This document shows positions 7,960-16,662 of a stretch of 64,000 nt of DNA, piece by piece. The notes below the pieces were generated by a model. It was not told the origin of the DNA. It ran no database searches and saw only the letters and a program-made list of their open reading frames with translations. Position 1 is the first letter of the stretch; the number at the start of each line of letters is the position of its first letter. This DNA is from Endobugula sp965225895 (GTDB taxonomy: Bacteria > Pseudomonadota > Gammaproteobacteria > Pseudomonadales > Cellvibrionaceae), in NCBI GenBank assembly GCA_965225895.1, contig CBDDBR010000011.1:2170001-2234000 (forward strand), written 5' to 3'. The translations under genes were made by a program, and so were the position numbers.

Positions 7960-10076
7960 TTTTTATCGCGACCAATCTTATACACTTGGCGCATACTACG
8001 AATGCGCCGCATAATATCTGCCAGATGAATACGATCTTGAACGCTTATAGTTAAGCGTAAAATATTACGGCTTGGGTCTTTTTCTTTATAGTGAATTTTC
8101 TCAATATTGGCGCCCATTTCCGTAATACGGCTCGCAATTTTTGCAAATAGCGAACGATCGGATTCCACATTAATAATCAGATCAACAGGGAATTCACCAG
8201 CTACATTGGCAGACCAGCTCACAGGGCTCAATTTATCGTGGCTATCTCGAATATCGACAATATTCTTACAAGTATCCACGTGTATCGCCAAACCTTTACC
8301 GCTATTAATCACACCAATAATGGCATCACCCGGAATAGGGTGGCAACAACGAGACAGGCTAATCATGGTGCCGTCTTTTGCATCAATGGTAAGAGGTGAC
8401 TCTACTTGTGTTGAAATATCTTCGGCTTTTTCAGGTACTAACAACTTAGCCACTTTTGTACTCATTTGTAAGCCAAGGCCAATAGCCGATAATAACTCGT
8501 CAATATTTTTATAGTGTAACTCGGTAAACACATCCTGCATTCTGTCGGGCTGAATACCTTCATCAATCGACACATCCACCTGCATTAGCGTACGGTTTAG
8601 CATACGTCGACCTAAATCAATCGCGTCTTGCTGCTGGTAGGTTTTTAACGCATGGCGAATGGCACTGCGCGCCTTGCTGGTTTTAACTGTATTCAGCCAA
8701 ATTGCCTGCGGGCGTCGATCGGCTGCTGTAATAATTTGTACTTTTTGGCCTGTGGTTAATGCCTGACTTAACGATGCCGTTCGGTTATTAATACGGCAGG
8801 CAAAACATGTATCACCAATCTCAGTATGTACGGCATAAGCAAAATCAACGGCCGTGGCATCTTTAGGTAATTCGATAATTCGCCCCTTAGGGGTAAACAC
8901 ATAAATTTCGTCAGAGAAAAAGTCATTTTTAACTTGTTCAATAAACTCCAGCGGATCACCTGCTGTTTGTTGTAGCTCTAACAAGTTATTCACCCAACGA
9001 CGTGCCCGTGAGTGACTTACATTATCTTCATCGTCGCCCGACTTATATAGCCAATGTGCGGCAATACCTGTATTAGCAATCTCATCCATTTCTTTGGTAC
9101 GAATTTGCACTTCAACAGGTACATTTTGTGCACCGTTCACGACTGTATGAATCGATTGATAGCCATTCACTTTAGGGATAGCAATATAGTCTTTAAAGCG
9201 ACCCGGAATCGGTTTATATAAGTTATGTACCGCACCAAGAACGCGGTAGCATTCATCGATGCTCTCAACAACAATACGAAAACCAAATACATCGGTAATG
9301 TCGCGAAAACGCTTCTTTTTCTCGCCTTTTGACTCCATCTTACGGTAAATGCTGTAAAGGTGTTTTTCGCGCCCAACCACTGTGGCGCTAATACTCCAAC
9401 GATCAAGCTGTTGCTCTAAGGCTTCTAAAATATGTGAAACCAATTCTTTCTGCTTAGAACGCACCGCAGATACTGCTGCTTTTAAACGTGTGGCTCGCAA
9501 AGGGTATAAAGCACTAAAGCCACGATCTTCAAACTCAATTCTAAATGCCTGCATACCCAGCCGGGCTGCAATACGGGCATACATTTCTAAGGTTTCTTTC
9601 GCAATACGACGACGTTTCTCTGCCTTTAATGGCCCTAATGTACGCATATTGTGTAAGCGGTCTGCCAACTTAACAATAATCACGCGAATATCTTTCGACA
9701 TGGCTATAGCCATTTTCTCAAAGTTACGCGCTTGTTTTTCTTCTACACTGGAGGATTCAATGTGGGTAAGCTTACTAACGCCATCCACAATTTCAGCAAC
9801 GGTATCGCCAAACTCTTCTAATAATTCTTCTTTTGTTCTAGGTGTATCTTCAATAACGTCATGCAGCATGGCTGCCGCCAAGCTATAGTGATCCATATGC
9901 ATAGCCGCCAAAATTTTAGCAACGGCGAGGGGATGCGTAATATACATTTCGCCACTGGTGCGACGCTGGTCGCCATGCGCGACTTCGGCACAATAATAGG
10001 CTTTCTCAACCAGTGCTATTTGTTCGTCATCTAAATAGCTACGAAGCGACTGTAAAAATTCATTAATGGTCGACAC
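7956..10076 (-). CDS. spoT: Bifunctional (p)ppGpp synthetase/hydrolase SpoT
   Basis: Stringent-response enzyme of 706 residues. The N-terminal HD hydrolase domain is intact (HGDQRR, YITHPLAVA, MLHDVIEDT). The synthetase domain contains GRFKDYIAIPK, where RFKD is the RxKD motif of bifunctional enzymes rather than the ExDD of RelA, and NGYQSIHTVV. TGS (IYVFTPKGRIIELP) and C-terminal ACT domains follow. It starts at GTG with a very strong AGGGGGAG five bases upstream. rpoZ lies upstream on the same strand, but two stem-loops in the gap may separate or attenuate the two. Confidence 0.97.
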   Translation of the reverse strand: MSTINEFLQSLRSYLDDEQIALVEKAYYCAEVAHGDQRRTSGEMYITHPLAVAKILAAMHMDHYSLAAAMLHDVIEDTPRTKEELLEEFGDTVAEIVDGVSKLTHIESSSVEEKQARNFEKMAIAMSKDIRVIIVKLADRLHNMRTLGPLKAEKRRRIAKETLEMYARIAARLGMQAFRIEFEDRGFSALYPLRATRLKAAVSAVRSKQKELVSHILEALEQQLDRWSISATVVGREKHLYSIYRKMESKGEKKKRFRDITDVFGFRIVVESIDECYRVLGAVHNLYKPIPGRFKDYIAIPKVNGYQSIHTVVNGAQNVPVEVQIRTKEMDEIANTGIAAHWLYKSGDDEDNVSHSRARRWVNNLLELQQTAGDPLEFIEQVKNDFFSDEIYVFTPKGRIIELPKDATAVDFAYAVHTEIGDTCFACRINNRTASLSQALTTGQKVQIITAADRRPQAIWLNTVKTSKARSAIRHALKTYQQQDAIDLGRRMLNRTLMQVDVSIDEGIQPDRMQDVFTELHYKNIDELLSAIGLGLQMSTKVAKLLVPEKAEDISTQVESPLTIDAKDGTMISLSRCCHPIPGDAIIGVINSGKGLAIHVDTCKNIVDIRDSHDKLSPVSWSANVAGEFPVDLIINVESDRSLFAKIASRITEMGANIEKIHYKEKDPSRNILRLTISVQDRIHLADIMRRIRSMRQVYKIGRDKN

Positions 10077-10144
10077 ATTCTCCCCCTAATGGAGATATCA
10101 GTAATACAAAAACTATGGCTATGAACTATAACGCAGAAGGGAAA

Positions 10145-10176
10145 ATAATCGAATGCCTAAATAGACATTCGATTAT
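10145..10176 (-). terminator. Stem-loop upstream of spoT, possible terminator or attenuator after rpoZ
   Basis: An 11-bp perfect stem (ATAATCGAATG at 10145-10155 with its complement at 10166-10176) and a 10-base loop. Read on the minus strand the stem is followed by TTTT then CCC, a weak U tail. It is the second of two hairpins between rpoZ and spoT, so part of the rpoZ transcripts may stop here. Confidence 0.45.
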
Positions 10177-10200
10177 AAAAAAATACTAGAAAAGATATGG

Positions 10201-10225
10201 ATTGAATATAAGGAGTATATTCAAT
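10201..10225 (-). other. Stem-loop immediately after rpoZ stop
   Basis: ATTGAATATA at 10201-10210 and TATATTCAAT at 10216-10225 form a perfect 10-bp stem with a 5-base loop, two bases past the rpoZ stop. There is no U run directly after it on the minus strand, so mRNA 3' protection or processing is as likely as termination. Confidence 0.5.
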
Positions 10226-10227
10226 AA

Positions 10228-10578
10228 TTACTCTGAATCAGAATCAACTTCTAAGTTGATCGCCGCAGGCGTCACTTCAATATCATTCTCAACGGCTGGC
10301 TCATCACCTAATGATGCGGCAAGGCTTGCTTCAATAGCCGCAATATCATCTACCATTTCTTCAAACTCGTCTTCTTCTTTTTCAGTAAGAATGCTGGCAT
10401 TAATAAAGCCTTCTTCGATCTCGCGTAATGCAATCACTGTAGGCTTATCGTTTTCTTCAGCAACCATTGGGTCTTTACCACCTGTTGCAATTTGGCGTGC
10501 TCTTTTTGTTCCTACTAGCACTAATTCAAAACGATTATCTACGTGATCTAGACAATCTTCAACAGTAATACGAGCCAT
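10228..10578 (-). CDS. rpoZ: RNA polymerase omega subunit
   Basis: Small RNA polymerase subunit that helps fold and hold beta-prime and contributes to a ppGpp site. I start at the ATG giving MARITVEDCLDHVDNRFELV (116 residues), matching the family; 24 extra upstream codons are open but unlike it. KRARQIATGGK and KPTVIALREIEEG are the conserved helices. The C-terminal 45 residues are strongly acidic and make the protein longer than the 91-residue E. coli subunit. It lies between gmk and spoT in the usual order. Confidence 0.95.
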   Translation of the reverse strand: MARITVEDCLDHVDNRFELVLVGTKRARQIATGGKDPMVAEENDKPTVIALREIEEGFINASILTEKEEDEFEEMVDDIAAIEASLAASLGDEPAVENDIEVTPAAINLEVDSDSE

Positions 10579-10677
10579 AATAAAATTCCAAGTGATACGA
10601 ATACAATAATTTGCGAACTTGCTAGTGTACGCAAAATCGGGGTTTAGCACAATCTATTTAGCGTGATTAGGGGCTGT

Positions 10678-11295
10678 TTAGCTCAACAAATCATTTAATA
10701 ATGGAGCAAACTGACGGGCTTGTTTTGGCGTTTGCAATCGTTGGGCACTAATGACACCCCTCAGCTCTGCTAACGCTTCTTCAAAATTATCATTAATAAT
10801 TAGCCACTGAGATTCAGTATAGTGTGACATTTCACTAATGGCTTCTTGCATTCGACGCTCAATTACTGTGTCTTCGTCTTGACCTCGCCCCTGTAAACGC
10901 TCTCTTAACGCTTCTCTTGACGGCGGTAAAATGAAAATACCTTGTGCATCAGGCATTAAACGGCGCACCTGCTCCGCTCCCTGCCAATCGATCTCTAAAA
11001 TCACATCAATACCTTGGCTTAAGGCATCATTAACCCATGATTTTGACGTGCCGTAATTATTCTCAAACACTTGGGCATGTTCTAAAAACGCATCATTTTC
11101 AACCATAGCAGCAAAGCTATCATGATCGACAAAACAATAATCTTTACCTTCTATCTCACCGGGGCGCATCGGCCGCGTGGTGTGAGATACCGATACCTGA
11201 ATACGTGAATCACAAGCCAATAAGGCCTTCACTAAACTCGTTTTTCCTGCACCCGATGGGGCAGATACGGTATATAACGTGCCTTTACTCATCAT
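10678..11295 (-). CDS. gmk: Guanylate kinase
   Basis: Phosphorylates GMP to GDP. P-loop SAPSGAGKTS lies near the N-terminus, then SHTTRPMRPGE for GMP binding and EIDWQGAEQV. About 205 residues, normal length. The start region reads TTG-ATG-ATG; I use the first ATG, but the TTG at 11298 is better spaced from AGGAAAAG and the second ATG is equally possible. It begins the gmk-rpoZ-spoT cluster. Confidence 0.96.
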   Translation of the reverse strand: MMSKGTLYTVSAPSGAGKTSLVKALLACDSRIQVSVSHTTRPMRPGEIEGKDYCFVDHDSFAAMVENDAFLEHAQVFENNYGTSKSWVNDALSQGIDVILEIDWQGAEQVRRLMPDAQGIFILPPSREALRERLQGRGQDEDTVIERRMQEAISEMSHYTESQWLIINDNFEEALAELRGVISAQRLQTPKQARQFAPLLNDLLS

Positions 11296-11484
11296 CAACT
11301 ACTTTTCCTATCCTTCAACATCACCACTCACACTGTCTACTCTAGCAAGAAATTAGCTCTTTTGCTCACCTGTCTTACAAAGAGATACCATCACAATGGC
11401 AGTATTATTTATTTGCAATTAGACCAAAAAAACAAAGTCTACACACCCACCAAGACATGATTTGTTATATAAACTACGTATCAA

Positions 11485-11526
11485 TTGATCTACATCAATC
11501 ACGCGCCCCAAAACCTAACTTATGAT
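11485..11526 (+). promoter_or_regulatory. Class II FNR/Anr-dependent promoter
   Basis: TTGATCTACATCAA at 11485-11498 is a perfect FNR/Anr box (TTGAT-N4-ATCAA). Its centre is 11491.5. A good -10 TATGAT lies at 11521-11526, giving a predicted start near 11533, so the box is centred at about -41.5, the exact class II position, and no -35 element is needed. It faces the small membrane-protein gene at 11566. Confidence 0.85.
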
Positions 11527-11565
11527 AACCCCATCAATAACAAACACGAAGGGTAGGTAGGTATT

Positions 11566-11733
11566 ATGTATATTGATGGTGTTATCGCATTTAGTCTGGT
11601 AGTTATCGTTATGATTATTGCTATGATGTTATATATTGGCCGCTACGCGAAGCGTCACATGAATATAGACGAGCAAGAAGCACAGGCGAGTTATAACCAT
11701 ACCATTGCCTTCACAAAAGAAAAGGCTAAATAA
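11566..11733 (+). CDS. Small FNR-controlled membrane protein (CcoM-like candidate)
   Basis: A 55-residue single-span membrane protein, MYIDGVIAFSLVVIVMIIAM followed by a basic GRYAKRH and a hydrophilic tail. A very good ribosome binding site (GGTAGGTAGG) precedes the ATG. A class II FNR promoter drives it, so it is expected to be expressed at low oxygen. The MYxD start plus one helix resembles the small cbb3 oxidase subunit CcoM of Pseudomonas stutzeri, but that subunit is shorter and the match is only suggestive. It ends exactly one base before the convergent fnr stop. Confidence 0.75.
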   Translation: MYIDGVIAFSLVVIVMIIAMMLYIGRYAKRHMNIDEQEAQASYNHTIAFTKEKAK

Positions 11734-12477
11734 TCATTGCTGATGGGGCTTACACCCCGCTAATGCTTTTAAGGCATCGGCATTTGTAATGATTAATTCT
11801 CGTTTATTTAATTGAATCACCGCTCGGTCTTGCATACGCTTAAATAAACGACTGATGGTTTCTGGCGCCATATTCAAATGATTTGCAATATCGCGCCGCG
11901 ACATACTCAAATTAACATGCGACCCCGAATAGCCTCGCTGCTCATACCGCGTAGATAAGCCCCACAAAAAAGCCGCCAATCGCTGATCGGCCGTATTATC
12001 GTAAGTAAGCGCATTTACACTGTTAATTTCTTTACTTAATAAGCGCAATAACTGTTGCTGTAAACTGGGGATTTGCTCTGCCAACGCCATTAATCCCTGA
12101 TAAGGAACTGTACACACTGACGATGTATCTAACGCTTCTACATTCGATGGGTACTGCTGAGAATAAATCGCATCTAAACCCACCAATTCACCGGGTAAAT
12201 GAAAGCCTAAAATACGCTCATTGCCCTCTGCATCCAATGTATAACTCTTAAACATACCTGAGCGTACGGCATAAATAGCTTGAAAAGGGTCGTGCTGGCG
12301 AAATAAAAACTCGCTTTCTTGATAAGACTGCGACTGCTGAATCAACGCCTCTAACTGCACCAACTCCTCAGAGTTCAAGCCCATAGGCAAACACAAATCG
12401 ATAAGAGAACACTGGCTACATACGTGTTGTTTATCGTTATGCCTAGCGCTAACGGAAATAATATTTGATGAGTTCAT
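11734..12477 (-). CDS. fnr: FNR/Anr family oxygen-responsive regulator
   Basis: Transcription factor of 247 residues with an oxygen-labile [4Fe-4S] cluster. The ligand cysteines fall exactly at the E. coli FNR positions Cys20, Cys23, Cys29 and Cys122. A cyclic-nucleotide-fold domain, dimer helix and C-terminal winged helix follow. The recognition helix contains APETISRLFKRM, with the E-SR readout of TTGAT half sites. Pseudomonas homologues are called Anr, and the FNR box at 11485 next door fits its specificity. Convergent with the gene it probably controls. Confidence 0.95.
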   Translation of the reverse strand: MNSSNIISVSARHNDKQHVCSQCSLIDLCLPMGLNSEELVQLEALIQQSQSYQESEFLFRQHDPFQAIYAVRSGMFKSYTLDAEGNERILGFHLPGELVGLDAIYSQQYPSNVEALDTSSVCTVPYQGLMALAEQIPSLQQQLLRLLSKEINSVNALTYDNTADQRLAAFLWGLSTRYEQRGYSGSHVNLSMSRRDIANHLNMAPETISRLFKRMQDRAVIQLNKRELIITNADALKALAGCKPHQQ

Positions 12478-12538
12478 AAAGTGAATATAGCATAGATAAA
12501 ACCTGAGATTTCAAAACCCCTATATCCACTTTAAAGGG

Positions 12539-13417
12539 CTATTCAATATTTTGAATCTGCTCTCGCATCTGTTCGATTAACACTTTTAACGAGACTGCTG
12601 CATTCGTAGTATCTGTGTGTATGGCTTTTGAGGATAGGGTGTTGGCTTCGCGATTGAGTTCTTGCATCATAAAATCTAAACGTCGGCCAATAGCGCCTTT
12701 TTGCGATAATATATGTCTAACTTCGCCAATATGGGTAGATAGACGATCTAACTCTTCTTCTACATCCACTTTATTAGCGAGTATTGCTACTTCTTGTGCT
12801 AAACGTTCAGGCTCTACCTCTAGCTGTAGATCTTGTAGACGTTGCTGTAATTTTGCATGCTGCGCTTGAAGAATTTCGGGCATTTGTTGTCGCACATTAT
12901 CTACGTATTCACTAATTGCCACTAAACGCTGTTCGATAAGCCCTTGTAGTTCAACGCCTTCGCGAGCACGGTGTTCAATTAGCAGCGCTAGGGTATCTGC
13001 TAACAATGTTTTGGCTGATGCCTCAATCACATCATTATCAATATTTTGCTGCTCAATCACACCAGGCCATTGTAATAATCGTAAAGGATCAATAGGGGCT
13101 ACTTGTGTATTTTGATCCGCTGCCGCTTGAGTCACCGTATTGGCTGCTTGTGCCAATTGCTCAATTAACGTTTGATTAATGGCTAATGTATCGGGTGATG
13201 CTGCATTAACATTCAGCTGTATATTTACCTCTACCTTACCGCGCTGTAATTGCTTACGGCATTGGTCTCTTACCGTCACCTCTAGGGCGCGCAATGATTC
13301 TGGCAGGCGAATAATAGGTTCTAAATAACGATGATTTACACTGCGAATCTCGCAGCTTAATGTACCCCAAGGGGCTTGTAGTTCTCGACGAGCAAAGCCT
13401 GTCATACTTTTTGGCAT
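12539..13417 (-). CDS. yicC: YicC family endoribonuclease
   Basis: Product of 292 residues starting MPKSMTGFARRE, the family signature, with EIRSVNHRYLE next and a C-terminal DUF1732 region containing IGRRLDFMMQELNREANTLSSK. E. coli YicC is reported to be an endoribonuclease acting on small RNA; that is family knowledge. It is divergent from rph with a shared 144-base control region, a conserved gammaproteobacterial pairing. Confidence 0.93.
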   Translation of the reverse strand: MPKSMTGFARRELQAPWGTLSCEIRSVNHRYLEPIIRLPESLRALEVTVRDQCRKQLQRGKVEVNIQLNVNAASPDTLAINQTLIEQLAQAANTVTQAAADQNTQVAPIDPLRLLQWPGVIEQQNIDNDVIEASAKTLLADTLALLIEHRAREGVELQGLIEQRLVAISEYVDNVRQQMPEILQAQHAKLQQRLQDLQLEVEPERLAQEVAILANKVDVEEELDRLSTHIGEVRHILSQKGAIGRRLDFMMQELNREANTLSSKAIHTDTTNAAVSLKVLIEQMREQIQNIE

Positions 13418-13561
13418 AATGTTAATCCGTTGTCTCGACGCATGGTATTGCTACCGATGCAAAATAGAAATTCTAACACAGGCAAGGCCTCCCAGAGATT
13501 TTTCATGTACACTGGCGGCTTTTATACTCTTCTTTTTATCGACTCTACAAACAGGTTTTTT

Positions 13562-14281
13562 ATGAATCGTCCTAGCGGCAGAAATACAGATCAAACACGC
13601 GACATTCGCCTTACCAAAAACTTTACTAAACATGCCGAAGGTTCGGTGTTGATTGAATTTGGTGATACAAAAGTTATTTGTAACGCCAGTATCGAAAATA
13701 GTGTACCCGGCTTTTTGCGCGGACAAGGCAAGGGGTGGATTACTGCTGAATATGGCATGTTGCCTCGCTCAACCAACTCCCGCATGAACCGTGAAGCTGC
13801 ACGTGGCAAACAAACTGGGCGCACTGTTGAGATCCAACGCTTAATTGGCCGCTCACTGCGTGCCGCGGTAGATTTAACAGCGCTAGGCGAGCGCACAATC
13901 ACTATTGATTGTGATGTGATTCAAGCCGATGGCGGAACACGCACAGCATCTATTACGGGTGCATGTGTTGCACTTGCGGATGCTTTAAATAAGCTCGTTG
14001 AGAACGGCACATTAAAAACCAACCCTTTACTTCGTATGATTGCATCTATTTCGGTAGGCATTTATCAAGGTGAAGCGGTTTTAGATCTGGATTACCCCGA
14101 AGACTCTAGCGCTGATACAGACATGAATATTGTCATGGCAAATGACGGCGGCATTATCGAAATTCAGGGCACAGCAGAAGGCGAGCCTTTTTCTGAGCTG
14201 GAGTTTGCAAGTATGATGACACTTGCGAAAAAAGGGATTAAAGAGCTAAATGATGCGCAACAAGCATGTCTGAATAGCTGA
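13562..14281 (+). CDS. rph: Ribonuclease PH
   Basis: Phosphorolytic 3'-5' exoribonuclease that trims tRNA 3' ends. The start is at the ATG giving MNRPSGRNTDQTRDI (239 residues; E. coli about 238) with an AGG upstream; an open frame extends 44 codons further but not in a family-like way. Conserved blocks AEYGMLPRST, QTGRTVEIQRLIGRSLRA and DVIQADGGTRTASITGA are present. It ends before a strong bidirectional terminator shared with crc. Confidence 0.96.
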   Translation: MNRPSGRNTDQTRDIRLTKNFTKHAEGSVLIEFGDTKVICNASIENSVPGFLRGQGKGWITAEYGMLPRSTNSRMNREAARGKQTGRTVEIQRLIGRSLRAAVDLTALGERTITIDCDVIQADGGTRTASITGACVALADALNKLVENGTLKTNPLLRMIASISVGIYQGEAVLDLDYPEDSSADTDMNIVMANDGGIIEIQGTAEGEPFSELEFASMMTLAKKGIKELNDAQQACLNS

Positions 14282-14299
14282 TCAATATAGAGAACCATA

Positions 14300-14343
14300 A
14301 AAAAAGCCAGAGTATGCAAGGCAGCATACTCTGGCTTTTTTTA
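14300..14343. terminator. Bidirectional intrinsic terminator between rph and crc
   Basis: A 12-bp perfect stem, GCCAGAGTATGC at 14307-14318 and its complement at 14325-14336, with a 6-base loop. It is flanked by an A run on the left and a T run on the right, so it can stop both rph (plus) and the convergent crc (minus). Confidence 0.92.
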
Positions 14344-14355
14344 TGAATGCATTAT

Positions 14356-15135
14356 TTAAAAATCAGGCTCTAAATCAATATCGTAATCAACGATCACCGC
14401 CAAATGGCTGGAAAACTGTTGGTTCTTATAGATAATTGCATAATCAACATTATGCTTTAGCGATGCCGAGGCTACTTGAAAATCGGTTCTCCATGCGTCG
14501 CCTTTACCTTGTTCACCGCTTGGCCACCAACTGTATTCATCTTTGTCGCTATTTCCTTGACGGAACGCATCAAAATAACCAATTTGCGAAAGTTGTGACA
14601 TCCATTGTTTTTCTTCTGGAAGAAAACCTGACTGATTCTGTTGTTCTGCGGGATTAGATACGTCTTCTTTTTTAGGCGCTATCGCCCAGTTGCCACAAAA
14701 AATAAAATCTCGACGCTTACGCGCTATTTTCATTAAATGTGCTTGAAGATCATCATAGAATTGCGCTTTCACTTCGTGAGATTCAACATCGCTAAATGCC
14801 GACGGCGCTAACAATGAACCCACACTAAGCGTATCAAAATCAATTTGAAGATAGCGGCCTTCCATATCAACGCCACTAGAAAACCCTAAACCATAAATAA
14901 GCGCTTTAGGCACTACGCGCGAATATATCGCCACGCCATTGTAATGCTGAGTACCCGAATCAAAGAAGTACGCGTTATAGCCTTCTGGATGAAACACATC
15001 ATCGTCTGTTTCAGGCTCCAAGCAGCGTAAATCTTGCAGACAAATAATATCCGCATCTTGATCTGACAACCAGTCATAAAGACCTCGTTGAGCAGCCTGA
15101 TGAATGCCATCAACACTGAGACTAATTATTCGCAT
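14356..15135 (-). CDS. crc: Catabolite repression control protein Crc-like (degenerate exonuclease III fold)
   Basis: Product of 259 residues, the length of Pseudomonas Crc, and with its features: MRIISLSVDGIHQAA start, DIICLQDLRC, GVAIYSRV, GLGF, RKRRDFIFCGN, and SWWPS. Crc works with Hfq to repress translation of catabolic mRNAs in Pseudomonas. The exonuclease III active site is eroded: Asn7 is Ser, the metal-binding Glu of LQE is Asp, the GDxN motif reads CGNW, and the final SDH reads VDYD. So it is unlikely to be a nuclease. Position between rph and pyrE matches Pseudomonas. A role in catabolite repression here is inferred. Confidence 0.85.
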   Translation of the reverse strand: MRIISLSVDGIHQAAQRGLYDWLSDQDADIICLQDLRCLEPETDDDVFHPEGYNAYFFDSGTQHYNGVAIYSRVVPKALIYGLGFSSGVDMEGRYLQIDFDTLSVGSLLAPSAFSDVESHEVKAQFYDDLQAHLMKIARKRRDFIFCGNWAIAPKKEDVSNPAEQQNQSGFLPEEKQWMSQLSQIGYFDAFRQGNSDKDEYSWWPSGEQGKGDAWRTDFQVASASLKHNVDYAIIYKNQQFSSHLAVIVDYDIDLEPDF

Positions 15136-15299
15136 AGTGAACCCTTAATGTAAGGCGCGTATAATACCTAAAATGGAGTGATTTCAAAGACTAAAGAGCT
15201 ATTAAAGCAAATAAAAGTCATAAAAAATACTATCAAATCACAAACCATGCCATTATTGTTTTTATTTATTACAATTTAGTCGATTATCAGGATTTTACA

Positions 15300-15938
15300 A
15301 TGCACCCGTTTCAACAACAATTTATCGCCCTTGCCATTGAACATAATGCTCTTTGCTTTGGTGAGTTCACGCTCAAATCGGGTCGTGTTAGCCCATACTT
15401 TTTTAATGCAGGGCGCTTTCAAACAGGTGTCGCCCTAGCTGCCTTGGGCAAAGCCTATGCCGATGCGCTCGTGGCATCGAATGTAGAAATAGATATGATT
15501 TTTGGCCCTGCCTACAAAGGCATTCCTTTAGCCGCCACAACCGCAGCAACATTAGCTGATACACATCAACGTGATTATCCTTTTTGCTATAACCGTAAAG
15601 AAGCAAAAGATCACGGAGAAGGTGGCACATTAGTAGGCGCACCACTACAGGGCAAAGTGTTAATTATTGATGATGTCATTACAGCAGGAACCGCTGTGCG
15701 TGAAGTCATTGATATTATTCATGCCGCTGACGCCAAACCTGCAGCCGTGCTTATTGGTTTAAATCGTCAAGAAAAAGGAAATGGTGAAAAATCAGCCATT
15801 CAAGAAGTGGAAGAATTGTTTTCTATTCCTGTGATTAGCATCGTTACATTAGATGACATCATTCAATATATGAGTGACAAAGGTGACACAGCGAATGTAT
15901 CGGCTATGCAAACATATAGAGATAAATACGGCGTATAA
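15300..15938 (+). CDS. pyrE: Orotate phosphoribosyltransferase
   Basis: Converts orotate plus PRPP to OMP in pyrimidine synthesis. The 212-residue product has the PRPP motif VLIIDDVITAGTAV, the substrate loop YNRKEAKDHGEGG, and ALCFGEFTLKSGRVSPYFFNAG at the start, broken by no odd residues. Divergent from crc with a 164-base gap that I cannot resolve into specific sites. Confidence 0.97.
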   Translation: MHPFQQQFIALAIEHNALCFGEFTLKSGRVSPYFFNAGRFQTGVALAALGKAYADALVASNVEIDMIFGPAYKGIPLAATTAATLADTHQRDYPFCYNRKEAKDHGEGGTLVGAPLQGKVLIIDDVITAGTAVREVIDIIHAADAKPAAVLIGLNRQEKGNGEKSAIQEVEELFSIPVISIVTLDDIIQYMSDKGDTANVSAMQTYRDKYGV

Positions 15939-15972
15939 CATTCATAACCGTACAAATAATAGGTGTGACAAA

Positions 15973-16626
15973 TTGAGCCAGAAAGTCTACAGTCATATTA
16001 TGCAACGTATATTACCGCCTGTATTATTTACGAGCCTCTTAGCCTGTGCACTAAGCAGCGCGTCTGTGTATGCCAATTCAAAAACGTTGTTTCGTTACAC
16101 AAACGCGCAAGGTAGCCAAGTCATTACCGATGCCATTCCGCCACAATATGCCTCTCAAGGTTATGAAATTATTAATAGCAGTGGCCAAGTTATTTCTGTT
16201 GTACCACCCGAGCTCAGTGCTGAAGAAAAAGCAAAGTCTCAACGAGAGCAAGCAGAAAAACAACGAATGGCAAAATGGGATAAAGAATTACTATCGCGCT
16301 ATAGCTCCACTGAAGATATTGAAGCAACAAAGCAACGCCGTGTAAAAGATATTGAAAACAGTATTTTTTCTTTACGCTTAACGTTAAAAAATATTTCGGA
16401 AACCATTACTTTTTATCAAGCAGAGGCTGCAACAAACGAACGCCAAGGCGAGGCTGTATCTACCGATACACTCAACGCAATTAATCGTTTACAAAAAGAT
16501 CGTAAATTTATTGAAGACGAAATAGATAAAAAAGAAGACAAGAAAAAACAAGTGGCTGATAACTATAATAAAGACATCGCGCGCTTTAATGAGATTAAGC
16601 CCACAAAACAACATTCGTACCCATAA
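15973..16626 (+). CDS. DUF4124 domain exported protein
   Basis: About 217 residues with an N-terminal signal peptide (ILPPVLFTSLLACALSSASVYA) and a DUF4124 domain (LFRYTNAQGSQVITDAIPP), followed by a long charged coiled-coil-like region rich in Lys, Glu and Gln and an N-terminal to C-terminal run of helices. I use the TTG at 15973 because AGGTG sits 7 bases before it; the ATG at 16000 lacks a ribosome binding site but also gives a complete signal peptide. Function of DUF4124 proteins is unknown; a periplasmic, possibly envelope-associated role is inference. Confidence 0.8.
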   Translation: MSQKVYSHIMQRILPPVLFTSLLACALSSASVYANSKTLFRYTNAQGSQVITDAIPPQYASQGYEIINSSGQVISVVPPELSAEEKAKSQREQAEKQRMAKWDKELLSRYSSTEDIEATKQRRVKDIENSIFSLRLTLKNISETITFYQAEAATNERQGEAVSTDTLNAINRLQKDRKFIEDEIDKKEDKKKQVADNYNKDIARFNEIKPTKQHSYP

Positions 16627-16662
16627 AACACGTTTTACAGACTATACCGATGTATTACTGGG

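Noticed and set aside
9382..9888. 168-codon plus-strand frame inside spoT
   Set aside because: Antisense to the conserved synthetase and hydrolase domains; no family-like sequence.
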